From Sphaerisporangium rubeum (GTDB lineage: Bacteria > Actinomycetota > Actinomycetes > Streptosporangiales > Streptosporangiaceae): a DNA stretch of 64,000 bases. The DNA is taken from the NCBI RefSeq assembly GCF_014207705.1, contig NZ_JACHIU010000001.1, positions 6,068,501 through 6,132,500 on the forward strand, read 5' to 3'. The translations under genes were made by a program, and so were the position numbers. A model generated the notes under the pieces. It saw nothing but the letters and a program-made list of their open reading frames with translations, made no database searches and had not been told where the DNA came from. Below are positions 15,849 to 22,862 of this stretch, one piece after another; within the stretch, counting starts at the first letter, position 1, and every line of letters starts with the position of its first letter.

Positions 15849-16499
15849 TCAGTGCTTGTCGACGGTGATGCCGAGCAGGTCGGCCATCGCGGGGGCCAGG
15901 TCCAGGAGTTGGAGCCTGGTGATGGTGGCGCCGCGCAGGGACGCGACGCCGTCGGTGAGACCGAGTTCGCGTGCGCCGCGCAGGTCGACGTTCTTGAGTT
16001 CGGCGCGGCCGAGGCGGGTCTCGTTGAGCACGCAGTCGTCGAACGTCACGTCGGTGAGGGTGGCCTCGGCGAAATCGGCGGCGCGCAGGACGCAGCCGGT
16101 GAAGGTGACCTCGCGCAACTTGGCGGCGCGGAAGTTGACCGAGTCGAACTTGCAGCCCTGGAAGACGACCTGGCGCAGGAGCGCGCCGTCCAGGCGCACC
16201 CCGGAGAGCGCTCCGCCGTCCACGTCGGTGTGCAGCCACTCGGTCTCGCCGAGATCGGAGCCGACCCAGCGGACCGAGCGCATCCACACGTCGTTGAACC
16301 GTGTGCGACGGTAACGGCCCGCCTCGAACGTCACGGAGGTCAGCGCGCTCTCCAGGAACCGGCCGTTCCCGGCGTCGACGTCGCCGAACTCCACATCCCG
16401 CACATGGACGGTGTCGTAGTCGCCCTCCCGCGTGAGCGGGCCGGAGAAATCCTCCAGGTACCGCGCGTACGGCAGGTCGTCGAACTCACGGACCGCCAT
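15849..16499 (-). CDS. Pentapeptide repeat protein
   Basis: The 216-residue product is dominated from about residue 60 to 190 by A(D/N)LXX-type pentapeptides, seen in GALLRQVVFQGCKFDSVNFRAAKLREVTFTGCVLRAADFAEATLTDVTFDDCVLNETRLGRAELKNVDLRGA. These coil into a right-handed quadrilateral beta-helix. Some members (Qnr, MfpA) mimic DNA and protect gyrase; others have no known role. The C-terminal end LLDLAPAMADLLGITVD is helical, like the dimer-forming cap in several members. No signal peptide is seen. It stands alone upstream of the divergent peptide locus, with the start at ATG 16499. Confidence 0.88.
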   Translation of the reverse strand: MAVREFDDLPYARYLEDFSGPLTREGDYDTVHVRDVEFGDVDAGNGRFLESALTSVTFEAGRYRRTRFNDVWMRSVRWVGSDLGETEWLHTDVDGGALSGVRLDGALLRQVVFQGCKFDSVNFRAAKLREVTFTGCVLRAADFAEATLTDVTFDDCVLNETRLGRAELKNVDLRGARELGLTDGVASLRGATITRLQLLDLAPAMADLLGITVDKH

Positions 16500-16642
16500 G
16501 ACGGCACCTCCCCCGTTCCCGCTTCCCCGGTGGCCCGACCCTACCGCTCGCCGGCCGCTTGACCCATTGCTGGAGCGTCTTGTCGGGAAGTTGGTGATCT
16601 GTCAGAGTCGGCAGGGATTCGCCGTGGACGGACGGGGGTCAC

Positions 16643-17854
16643 GTGTCGCTGACGTCAGGTGAGCTTGAGGACGTGCTGGTGGCGGTCACCGGCCAGGAGG
16701 TGGAGACGCCAGGGGAGATCCTGCACGTCACCCGGCGGGAACAGCCGTCGTTCCTCGCCACGCTGCTGAGCGCGTGGGAACGCGACGGACGCGACATCGG
16801 GCCCGGCCTGACGTACGAGCTCACGCAGCTGCGGCGGCGCACGGAGTTCTACCAGGAGGTCCGGGGCCGGCTGGCGCGGGAGTGGGATGATCCGGTCTCG
16901 CTGAAGGGACTGGAGGTCGCCGACCGGTACCCGGCGCCGCTGTTGCGGTACATGAACGACCTGGACTACTGGGTGCCGGAGCAGGAGCGGCTCTGGGGGA
17001 TGGCACGCCGGCTGGTCGACGACGGATGGGCCGTGCACAGCGCGACGTTCCTGCGGTACGACGGCGAGCTGCACGTCATCGTGAGCATGCGGCGGTTCCC
17101 CGAGGATCCCTACGCGCTGTCGTACGGCGTGGAGATCGGCACCCCCGCGTTGCTCGGCGACCGGCTCGGGGTGCCGACGCGGATGCGGCTGCCGGCGCCG
17201 TGCGCCGATCCGGTCGCCAAGAACCTGGTGGCGATGCTGATGGAGCGGTTCGAGCAGCCGTTCCGGGCCCGTGACCTGGTGGACGCCTCGGTGCTGCTCG
17301 GCGACGCGCCGCCGGCGTCGGTGAAGTCCTGCGCGCTCGCGGTGCACGAGCTCGGGTTGTGGCCCGAGTACGCGGAGCTGGTGGAGTTGCTCGGCCGCAC
17401 GCCGCTCGAGGTGCCGCGCCTGCCGGGTGACCTGCGCACGCTGAGCGTCGCGGCGCGCGCCAGGCGGCGGGCCACGACGGCCGGAGCGCTGCGCCGGCCG
17501 CTCGACTTCGCGCTCAAGGGCCTGCAGAACCACATGATGACCGGCGGCTCCGGCCTGCTGTCCCGGCGTGCCTGGGGCCTGGCCGAGCGCAGGCTGGACG
17601 CGCGCGCCGCGCTGAAGGCGGGCCTGCTGCTGTTCGCGCTGCCGGTGGACACCGGCCGGCGGGCTCCGCGCGCCGAGCTGTACGACCGCGGCGGCACGCT
17701 GTGGGCCGACACGCCGGTCGGCAGCTTCGTCCTGGTGCACGGCGACGAGATCGACGAGGACGCGCTCGACGGCGCCAAGGCCACCGGTGACGTCGGGGAC
17801 TCCGAGGAGGCGAGGGCCGCCAGAGGCGCCACGGACGGTGAGGAGGACCGATGA
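16643..17854 (+). CDS. Nucleotidyltransferase-like protein (NTP_transf_5 type), first gene of peptide-array operon
   Basis: The 403-residue product contains LAREWDDPVSLKGLEVADRYPAPLLRYMNDLDYWVPEQERLW, which matches the PF14907 pattern: a K-G at the end of a strand, a Y-P-x-P-x-x-R segment, and an acidic D-L-D pair that would bind Mg-NTP. VHSATFLRYDGELHVIVSMRRF continues the NTase fold, and the C-terminal half is helical. Family members occur in several RiPP loci, where the substrate is usually unknown; AMP or another nucleotide transfer to a peptide is inference. GTG 16643 follows GGGGGTCAC. Its TGA overlaps the M16 peptidase ATG (ATGA). The acidic tail (EEARAARGATDGEEDR) is unlikely to be catalytic. 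Confidence 0.7.
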   Translation: MSLTSGELEDVLVAVTGQEVETPGEILHVTRREQPSFLATLLSAWERDGRDIGPGLTYELTQLRRRTEFYQEVRGRLAREWDDPVSLKGLEVADRYPAPLLRYMNDLDYWVPEQERLWGMARRLVDDGWAVHSATFLRYDGELHVIVSMRRFPEDPYALSYGVEIGTPALLGDRLGVPTRMRLPAPCADPVAKNLVAMLMERFEQPFRARDLVDASVLLGDAPPASVKSCALAVHELGLWPEYAELVELLGRTPLEVPRLPGDLRTLSVAARARRRATTAGALRRPLDFALKGLQNHMMTGGSGLLSRRAWGLAERRLDARAALKAGLLLFALPVDTGRRAPRAELYDRGGTLWADTPVGSFVLVHGDEIDEDALDGAKATGDVGDSEEARAARGATDGEEDR

Positions 17855-19071
17855 GGGAGCCCGAGCGGGCCGCGCTGGACAACGGGGTGCCGGTGTGGGT
17901 GCTCAGGAGGCCGGGGGCCACCGCCACGTCGGTGACGACGTGGCTGCTCACCGGGTCGCGGTACGAGCCGGAGCGGGTGGCGGGTGGCACGCACCTGCTC
18001 GAGCACATCCTGATGCAGGCGCCGCTGCCGGAAGGCCGGCCGGTGGACCTGCTCGAAGGGCTCGGCGGCGAGGCCAACGCCATCACCAGTCGCGACCACC
18101 TGGTGCTGTACGCGCGGGTGCCGTCGCCTGAGGCGCCGGCCGCGCTGGAGATCCTCGGCCGCGCGCTCGCCACCCCGTCGCTCACCGAGGACGTGCTGGA
18201 GGCCGAGCGCAAGGTCGTGCAGGAGGAGCTGCGGCTCGCGGCGGGTGACCCGTTCGACATCGTGCACGACGTGTTCTACGACGTGGCGTTCTCCGGCCAC
18301 CCGCTGGCGAGGCCGGTCGGCGGTACCGCGGAGAGCGTGGAGAACGTCGGTCTGGCCGACCTGCGTGCCTTCCATGAGCAGTGGGTGCGCGCCGGGTCCG
18401 CCGGGGTGATCGTGTGCGGCGACATGACGACCGAGGCGGTGCTCGCGGTGCTGTCGGCGGGGCCGCTCGCCTCACTTCCCCCCGCCGCCGCGGCCGCCGG
18501 TCACGGCACACCGCGGGTGTCGGGTGGCCGGCGCGATCTGGCGCTCAACAACGACTCGGCCGGGGTGGTGCTCGGCGGGCCCGCCGTGCCGTACGGACAT
18601 CCGCTGCTGCCGGCGTGGCAGGTGCTGATGGACCTCGTCGCGGGGGCCAGCTCGGCGCTGCTGTTCGAGGAGATCAGGAACCGCAGGGGCCTGGCGTACG
18701 AGATGTGGGGTTTCACCAACGCCTACCGCGACACCGGTGTGTGGCGCGCGTTCGTCGCCACCGCGCCTGAGCACGCCGAGGAGGTCGTGGCGCTCGGCAC
18801 GTCGCTGCTGCGGGAACGGGCCGAGCGCGGCTGGAGCGCCGAGGAGGTCGAGGTCGCCACCCGGCGTACGGCGGGGCTGCTGCAGCTGGAGACCGAGCAG
18901 TCGCTCGAGGAGGCGCTGCTCTACGGCCGCTACGGCCTGATCCCCGGTCACCCCTCGTGGACCCTGGCCGGACAGGTGGCCGCGATCCGCGCGGTGACGG
19001 CGGACGACGTGCTGTCCTGCCTGCGCATGGCGATCGACCCGATGATCGTGTCGGTGGCCGGAGTCGAATGA
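17851..19071 (+). CDS. M16-family zinc peptidase (PqqF/insulinase-like)
   Basis: The 406-residue product has the inverted zinc motif H-x-x-E-H in GGTHLLEHILM (about residues 46-54), with the third ligand glutamate about 75 residues later in LEAERKVVQEELRLAAGDP. The second, inactive-fold half has EEIRNRRGLAYEMWGF, which carries the R/Y pair that closes the M16 chamber. One polypeptide of this length is the M16B type, which usually forms dimers and cuts short, often basic, peptides. It lies directly before an array of small basic peptide genes and is translationally coupled to the nucleotidyltransferase. Processing of those peptides is the obvious hypothesis. No signal peptide is seen. Confidence 0.88.
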   Translation: MREPERAALDNGVPVWVLRRPGATATSVTTWLLTGSRYEPERVAGGTHLLEHILMQAPLPEGRPVDLLEGLGGEANAITSRDHLVLYARVPSPEAPAALEILGRALATPSLTEDVLEAERKVVQEELRLAAGDPFDIVHDVFYDVAFSGHPLARPVGGTAESVENVGLADLRAFHEQWVRAGSAGVIVCGDMTTEAVLAVLSAGPLASLPPAAAAAGHGTPRVSGGRRDLALNNDSAGVVLGGPAVPYGHPLLPAWQVLMDLVAGASSALLFEEIRNRRGLAYEMWGFTNAYRDTGVWRAFVATAPEHAEEVVALGTSLLRERAERGWSAEEVEVATRRTAGLLQLETEQSLEEALLYGRYGLIPGHPSWTLAGQVAAIRAVTADDVLSCLRMAIDPMIVSVAGVE

Positions 19072-19158
19072 TGCGGCGCCAGCCATTGACTAATGCGCCA
19101 CCATCCCCGAAAACTCAGTAAATAGCGCCATTCGCCAGGTTTCATGAATGGTGGTCCT

Positions 19159-19191
19159 CGCCGAGCCCATGGGTGACCGCGGGTCTCGGCG
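19159..19191 (+). promoter_or_regulatory. Hairpin ahead of the mini-peptide array
   Basis: A 10-bp stem (CGCCGAGCCC at 19159-19168 with GGGTCTCGGCG at 19181-19191, one bulged base) has a 12-nt loop, 24 nt before the first mini-gene. It has no T-run, so it could be an RNA-processing or stabilising element as readily as an attenuator. The 144 nt between the M16 stop and the array hold no other clear feature. Confidence 0.35.
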
Positions 19192-19215
19192 TACGGGTTC
19201 ACGCAGGGGGTGAGC

Positions 19216-19272
19216 ATGGACCGTCACAAGAAGGCACTGCGCCGTCCGAAGATCAACGGAAAGAAGGGCTGA
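19216..19272 (+). CDS. Mini-peptide 1 of tandem array (18 aa)
   Basis: Product: MDRHKKALRRPKINGKKG. CAGGGGG lies 6 nt before the ATG. It carries the array consensus M-D-R at the start, A-L-R-R-P in the centre and K-K-G at the end. Net charge is about +7. The KKG codons (AAGAAGGGC) double as a ribosome site for the next mini-gene, which starts 3 nt after the TGA. Not recognised as any known peptide family. Confidence 0.75.
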   Translation: MDRHKKALRRPKINGKKG

Positions 19273-19275
19273 GAA

Positions 19276-19335
19276 ATGGACCGTCACGCGCTCGCATCGC
19301 GCCGTCCGAAAACCAGGAAGACCAAGAAAGGCTGA
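19276..19335 (+). CDS. Mini-peptide 2 of tandem array (19 aa)
   Basis: Product: MDRHALASRRPKTRKTKKG. It starts 3 nt after mini-gene 1 stops. The conserved MDR, RRP and KKG blocks are present with different residues between them, as expected for separately selected peptides rather than a copy error. It ends AAGAAAGGC TGA, two bases before the next ATG. Confidence 0.78.
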   Translation: MDRHALASRRPKTRKTKKG

Positions 19336-19337
19336 CC

Positions 19338-19397
19338 ATGGACCGCGGCTATGTCCAGTTACGCCGTCCGAAAATACGTAAGTCCAAAAAGGGCTGA
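19338..19397 (+). CDS. Mini-peptide 3 of tandem array (19 aa)
   Basis: Product: MDRGYVQLRRPKIRKSKKG. It starts 2 nt after mini-gene 2 (TGACCATG junction). This is the only member with an aromatic residue (Tyr5). MDR, LRRP and KKG are kept. A 37-nt gap separates it from mini-gene 4. Confidence 0.78.
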   Translation: MDRGYVQLRRPKIRKSKKG

Positions 19398-19434
19398 GCA
19401 GCGCCGGCCCCGCGACGTCGCAAGGAAGTGACCC

Positions 19435-19491
19435 ATGGACCGAGACCACCGCAACAGCCGCCGGCCACGAGTGAGGAAGGGCCGCTCATGA
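19435..19491 (+). CDS. Mini-peptide 4 of tandem array (18 aa, divergent tail)
   Basis: Product: MDRDHRNSRRPRVRKGRS. It has its own ribosome site (AAGGAAG, 7 nt upstream). The core RRPRVRKG is conserved but the end is RKGRS instead of KKG. Its TGA overlaps the ATG of mini-gene 5 (ATGA), so these two are directly coupled. Confidence 0.72.
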   Translation: MDRDHRNSRRPRVRKGRS

Positions 19492-19544
19492 ACCGTGCAC
19501 GTGTCGCACTTCGCCGTCCCCGTACCCGCACGAAGAAGGGCTGA
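19488..19544 (+). CDS. Mini-peptide 5 of tandem array (18 aa)
   Basis: Product: MNRARVALRRPRTRTKKG. Except for Asn2 it is identical in amino acids to mini-peptide 6. The two genes form adjacent 59-bp direct repeats (19488-19546 and 19547-19605) that differ at a few, mainly synonymous, positions. This indicates a recent tandem duplication with selection on the protein. Confidence 0.78.
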   Translation: MNRARVALRRPRTRTKKG

Positions 19545-19546
19545 CC

Positions 19547-19603
19547 ATGGACCGCGCACGAGTCGCACTTCGCCGTCCCCGTACCCGCACGAAGAAGGGC
19601 TGA
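19547..19603 (+). CDS. Mini-peptide 6 of tandem array (18 aa)
   Basis: Product: MDRARVALRRPRTRTKKG. It starts 2 nt after mini-gene 5 at a TGACCATG junction, with AGAAGGGC of the previous gene acting as the ribosome site. It is the closest of all to the array consensus. Confidence 0.8.
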   Translation: MDRARVALRRPRTRTKKG

Positions 19604-19605
19604 CC

Positions 19606-19659
19606 ATGGACCGCGCACGCCGACTGCTCCGCCGTCCCACAGTGCGCAAGCCCAAGTAG
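19606..19659 (+). CDS. Mini-peptide 7 of tandem array (17 aa)
   Basis: Product: MDRARRLLRRPTVRKPK. It begins with the same MDRAR as its neighbours, keeps LLRRP, but ends RKPK with a TAG stop and no final glycine. It starts 2 nt after mini-gene 6. Confidence 0.75.
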   Translation: MDRARRLLRRPTVRKPK

Positions 19660-19664
19660 GGACG

Positions 19665-19715
19665 ATGGACCGTAAAGGCAAGGCGGCCCGCAGGCCGCGC
19701 GTCCGCAAAGGCTGA
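19665..19715 (+). CDS. Mini-peptide 8 of tandem array (16 aa)
   Basis: Product: MDRKGKAARRPRVRKG. It is the shortest member, with AAGTAGGGACG before the ATG. MDR, ARRPRVRKG and the terminal glycine are kept. It is followed by 37 nt holding AGGAG, the ribosome site of the NDP-kinase-like gene. Confidence 0.75.
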   Translation: MDRKGKAARRPRVRKG

Positions 19716-19752
19716 CCGCCGCGCGGGACCGACCGAACGACAGGAGCGATGA

Positions 19753-20610
19753 GTGACGACGATCGACTGGCAGCGGACCGCTCTCATGCTGTTGCCGCCT
19801 GACGCGCTCGAACGTCACCTCTGCTCCCCCGTCCTGGACATGCTGGACCGGCACGGCTTCACGCCGGTCCGCCACGAGGTGCTGTGGCACCGGCCCCCCG
19901 GCCAGGACGCATGGCAGGAACGCAACATCACTTCCGTGTGGAAGGCCTACTTCTACCGGCAGGTCGATCTGGTCTTCGACCTCGGGCCGACCATCGCCCT
20001 GCTGGTAGAGGACAGGCGGCCGTCCGGCGCCACCCACGAGCGCCTGCGCGCGCTCAAGGGGGCCAGCGATCCCGCCGAGGCGGCCCCCGGCACGATCCGC
20101 CGGGACCTGCGCGGCATCAACGTGATGCTCGACATCGTGCACACCTCCGACAGCCCCGAGGACTCCGAGCACGAGGCCTCGGTGTTCTTCGGCCCCGGCC
20201 TCGGCAGGCCGCTGGACGGCGGCCTGGCCGAGCTGCGCGACCTCGTGGGCCTGCTGGAGGCCGGCGTCCCGAAGGAGACCCGCGAGTACGACGACGTCCG
20301 CGTCGGGCTGCGCGCCAAGATCGTCGCGGCGCTGTGGCCCGAGCTCGGGGAGCTCGGCCGCAAGCTCGCGCCTGGCCTGGTCGCCGACCCGCGGCCCGGC
20401 GCCGGAGCCGAGCTGGCCGCACTGCTCCCCGGAGGCGACGCGCATCCGCTGGCGGAGATCGTGGCCTGCGAGTTCCTCCCCGATCACCCCAGGGTCGACC
20501 TGAAGCGCGCGGCGGCGAAGCTCGCCGTCCACGGCCTGCCTCTGGACCGCTGGGAGAACGTCGTCCTGCAGACCTCCATGCTCTTCCCGCCGCTGCGCCG
20601 CTCCACCTAG
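19753..20610 (+). CDS. NDP-kinase-like protein with a changed active site, last gene of peptide-array operon
   Basis: The 285-residue product contains HERLRALKGASDPAEAAPGTIRRDLRGINVMLDIVHTSDSPEDSEHEASVFFG, which follows the nucleoside diphosphate kinase core (canonical GATnPxeAxPGTIRxD ... NxVHgSDSxExAxxEIxxFF). The phospho-accepting histidine is kept (His130), as is the GTIR arginine. The N-terminal KPD lysine of NDP kinases is replaced (LLPPDALE), and the asparagine before the His motif is Asp. The C-terminal about 130 residues are an extra domain I do not recognise. GTG 19753 is chosen because AGGAG lies 6 nt upstream. It could phosphorylate or bind a nucleotide or nucleotidyl-peptide; this is inference. 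Confidence 0.68.
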   Translation: MTTIDWQRTALMLLPPDALERHLCSPVLDMLDRHGFTPVRHEVLWHRPPGQDAWQERNITSVWKAYFYRQVDLVFDLGPTIALLVEDRRPSGATHERLRALKGASDPAEAAPGTIRRDLRGINVMLDIVHTSDSPEDSEHEASVFFGPGLGRPLDGGLAELRDLVGLLEAGVPKETREYDDVRVGLRAKIVAALWPELGELGRKLAPGLVADPRPGAGAELAALLPGGDAHPLAEIVACEFLPDHPRVDLKRAAAKLAVHGLPLDRWENVVLQTSMLFPPLRRST

Positions 20611-20613
20611 GCC

Positions 20614-21726
20614 CTAGGCCAGCCGGGTCGTCCGCGCGCTCTCGGTCACCGCGGGAGCGAGGCGGCCGTCCAGCGGCAGGATCCAGCCCGGCAGCTCGGT
20701 CGCCGTGCAGCCCCTCGCGGTCTTGGCCTCCGTGCTTCCCTGGCCGTAGTGGAGGCGGCGGACACCGGCGCCGTACGCGAGACGCGCGGGTTCGTAGAAG
20801 ACGGTGGCGAAGTAGGCATGGCGCGCGTCGGGACGCGTGTAGTCCATACCGGTGCTCACGCAGTACCAGACGCCGCCGTGCGTGACGAACAGCGCGTAGC
20901 CGACGAGAGCACCGGCGATCTCGGCGCGGAACAGCAGAGCGCCGCCGGCGCACAGACCTTCGAGGCGCGCACGGATCCCCTCACGGCCGGAGGGGACGCC
21001 GTTGTACTTGGCCGAGTGGCCGCGCTTGAGCTCCACCACGTCCTGCGGCGGCTGGGTCACCTCGGCGGCCCGCACGGTCATGCCGGCCTCGGCGAGCCGC
21101 CGCAGTTCGCGCCGCGCCTCGGTGCGGCGCTTGCGCGGCAGGGACGCCAGGTAGTCCTCGAACCGGTCCCCCAGCGGCGCCAGCTCGCAGGTGTACGCCA
21201 GGGGGACCCGCAGGAAGCCGCGGGCCGCCAGCTCGCCTTGAAGCGCGCCGGCCGACGGCGGGGTGTACAGGAACGCCACGGCCCGCAGCGACCGTTCCCC
21301 GGCCCACGCCACGATCGCGTCGCACAGCTCCCCGAGCGCCGCGGGGTCGCCGGCCAGCGGGCCGAGCGGGTGGCACTCGTAGCCGGGGAGCATGACGACC
21401 AGGTAGGGGTGCCAGGCGGCGTCGGGTGGCGCGCCTGCGAGGGGACGCAGCGCGCGGGTGGCGGCGGCCAGCGGCAGCTCCACCGGGTCGCCGGTGAGGA
21501 TGTACGGAAGGCTGAACACCTCGCGGCGGCCTCCGGCGTCCGGCACCGTGCCGTACAGAGCGAGGACCGGGGTGCCGGAGTCGTGGAGCGTGAAGGTGTA
21601 CGCGGCGCCGGGGATCCGGCCGCGCATGGCGGCAAGCCAGCGTTCGGTGGCGAAGAGCGGACCGCCTTCGGCGAGCGCGGCCCACTCGGGGGGACGGCCG
21701 GGGTGCGCCGTGAAGCGCCGCGTCAC
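20614..21726 (-). CDS. FemAB-like / GNAT-fold transferase A
   Basis: The 370-residue product belongs to the FemAB_like/peptidoglycan-type GNAT superfamily (PF04339-like). GPLFATERWLAAMRGRIPGAAYTFTLHD is the usual start, FEDYLASLPRKRRTEARRELRRLAEAGMTVRAAE the central basic helix region, and ALVGYALFVTHGGVWYCVSTGMDY and AYFATVFYEPARLAYGAGVRRLHYGQGSTEAKTARG the C-terminal acyltransferase half. Related enzymes (Fem ligases, PacB) pass an amino acid from aminoacyl-tRNA to a peptide or amine, while others use acyl-CoA. It starts at GTG overlapping the upstream FemAB-like gene stop (GTGA) and converges on the mini-peptide operon, with only 3 nt between the stops. Role in peptide decoration is inference. 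Confidence 0.75.
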   Translation of the reverse strand: MTRRFTAHPGRPPEWAALAEGGPLFATERWLAAMRGRIPGAAYTFTLHDSGTPVLALYGTVPDAGGRREVFSLPYILTGDPVELPLAAATRALRPLAGAPPDAAWHPYLVVMLPGYECHPLGPLAGDPAALGELCDAIVAWAGERSLRAVAFLYTPPSAGALQGELAARGFLRVPLAYTCELAPLGDRFEDYLASLPRKRRTEARRELRRLAEAGMTVRAAEVTQPPQDVVELKRGHSAKYNGVPSGREGIRARLEGLCAGGALLFRAEIAGALVGYALFVTHGGVWYCVSTGMDYTRPDARHAYFATVFYEPARLAYGAGVRRLHYGQGSTEAKTARGCTATELPGWILPLDGRLAPAVTESARTTRLA

Positions 21727-22748
21727 CTGGCCGGACGCGCGGGAAGCAGGCAGGCGTCGAGCGCCAGCGGCGTGAGGCCGTGCCGGCGTTTGAAGACGTG
21801 GTTGCCGCGACCGCCTTCCAGGGTGTCGCGGCCCTCGGCGAGCGCCTGGGCCACCGAGGTGGTGTACAGCAGCGGGTAGGGGCTGTAGTTGCCGCCGACG
21901 TCGTAGTGGACGCCGCAGGCCCAGGCGTGGAACCGGGTGCGGTCGCGCAACGAGACGGCCACCCCGACCAGGCGTTCCTCCTCATGGATCTCGATGACGC
22001 AGGCGGCGTCGCCGAGCGCGGTGACGAACCCGGTGAACAGCTCCTCTGGGTAGTAGCCGCCGGTGCCGTGCCGCTTGGAGGTGGCGGCGCACAGCGCGGT
22101 GACCGCCGCCAGGTCCACGTCCCGCGGCGGCGCCACCCGGACGCGCACCCCGGCGTCGGCGGCGCGGCGTCCGTTGCGGCGGTAGTTCTTGCGGCCGGTG
22201 GGCCGCGCGCCGGCGATGAAGTCGTCCACCCGCGTCATCCCCCGCAGGTCCACCTGGTAGCGGTCCTCGATGTGGTGCGCGGGAAAGCCTTCGGCGAGCA
22301 GGGCCTCGCGCAGCCACGACCCGGCCGGCACGTTGACGAAGCCGTACCAGGCGGCGCCGAGGTCGCGCGCGAGGTCACACATGGCGCCGGTCACCGCGGC
22401 GACGTGCGCCGGTGTGGACGCGCCGGGGATCCAGGCGTCGTAGCAGTGCCACACGTGGCTGAGCAGGCCGCGTTCCTCACCGGTCACGGGGTAGCGCGCG
22501 CGGAGCTGGCGCAGCGGGTCCAGGCCGCGCAGCAGGGAAACGGGGAGCACCGCGACGGCACGGCCCCGGTCGCGGACCACGAAATAGGAGAAGGACTCGA
22601 TGTCGGTCAGCGGAAAACGCTCATAGGTACGCAAATAGTGCGCCTGATAAAAAACCGGCGCTCCCGCCTCAGATACAACATCATCCCATTCGGTCAAGTC
22701 AACGGCATCGATGGACTTGTGAACGTCGACCGTCAAAGCTGAGCTCAA
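21723..22748 (-). CDS. FemAB-like / GNAT-fold transferase B
   Basis: The 341-residue product is a second FemAB-like protein, only distantly similar to its neighbour. VFYQAHYLRTYERFP and SYFVVRDRGRAVAVLPVSLL form the first lobe. The basic joint DDFIAGARPTGRKNYRRNGRRAADAGVRVRVA has the family's characteristic (R/K)-N-x-R-R pattern. CVIEIHEEERLVGVAVSLRDRTRFHAWACGVHYD and EGRDTLEGGRGNHVFKRRHG form the catalytic lobe. TTG 22748 is taken as start because GGGGG lies upstream; ATG 22823 would add 25 unconserved residues and has no ribosome site. It diverges from the ThiS/ATPase gene, and the 114-nt gap between them probably holds both promoters. Confidence 0.72.
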   Translation of the reverse strand: MSSALTVDVHKSIDAVDLTEWDDVVSEAGAPVFYQAHYLRTYERFPLTDIESFSYFVVRDRGRAVAVLPVSLLRGLDPLRQLRARYPVTGEERGLLSHVWHCYDAWIPGASTPAHVAAVTGAMCDLARDLGAAWYGFVNVPAGSWLREALLAEGFPAHHIEDRYQVDLRGMTRVDDFIAGARPTGRKNYRRNGRRAADAGVRVRVAPPRDVDLAAVTALCAATSKRHGTGGYYPEELFTGFVTALGDAACVIEIHEEERLVGVAVSLRDRTRFHAWACGVHYDVGGNYSPYPLLYTTSVAQALAEGRDTLEGGRGNHVFKRRHGLTPLALDACLLPARPAR

Positions 22749-22862
22749 CGCGTACCCCCGAGATTCACGTGGCCGAAGTGCACGCCTGTCAACGCTTGAC
22801 GCGAATGCCGTAAATGACCCCATACTAAGCCGAAGTCGCCGCCCTAGCGAGGGAGAAAAGTC

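Noticed and set aside
15276-16562. 428-residue + strand frame over the SPW and pentapeptide genes
   Set aside because: Opposite to two recognisable protein families, with composition typical of antisense frames.
19071-19121. 16-codon frame overlapping the M16 stop (TGATG), product MRRQPLTNAPPSPKTQ
   Set aside because: It has RR and P, and is coupled by position, but lacks MDR, RRP and the basic tail and has no ribosome site; most likely chance.
19216-19715. Possible CRISPR array or simple satellite
   Set aside because: Units have unequal length, no constant repeat/unique spacer structure, and each keeps start, stop and codon-level conservation.
20749-21879. 376-residue + strand frame over the FemAB-like gene
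   Set aside because: Antisense shadow of a gene with clear family motifs.
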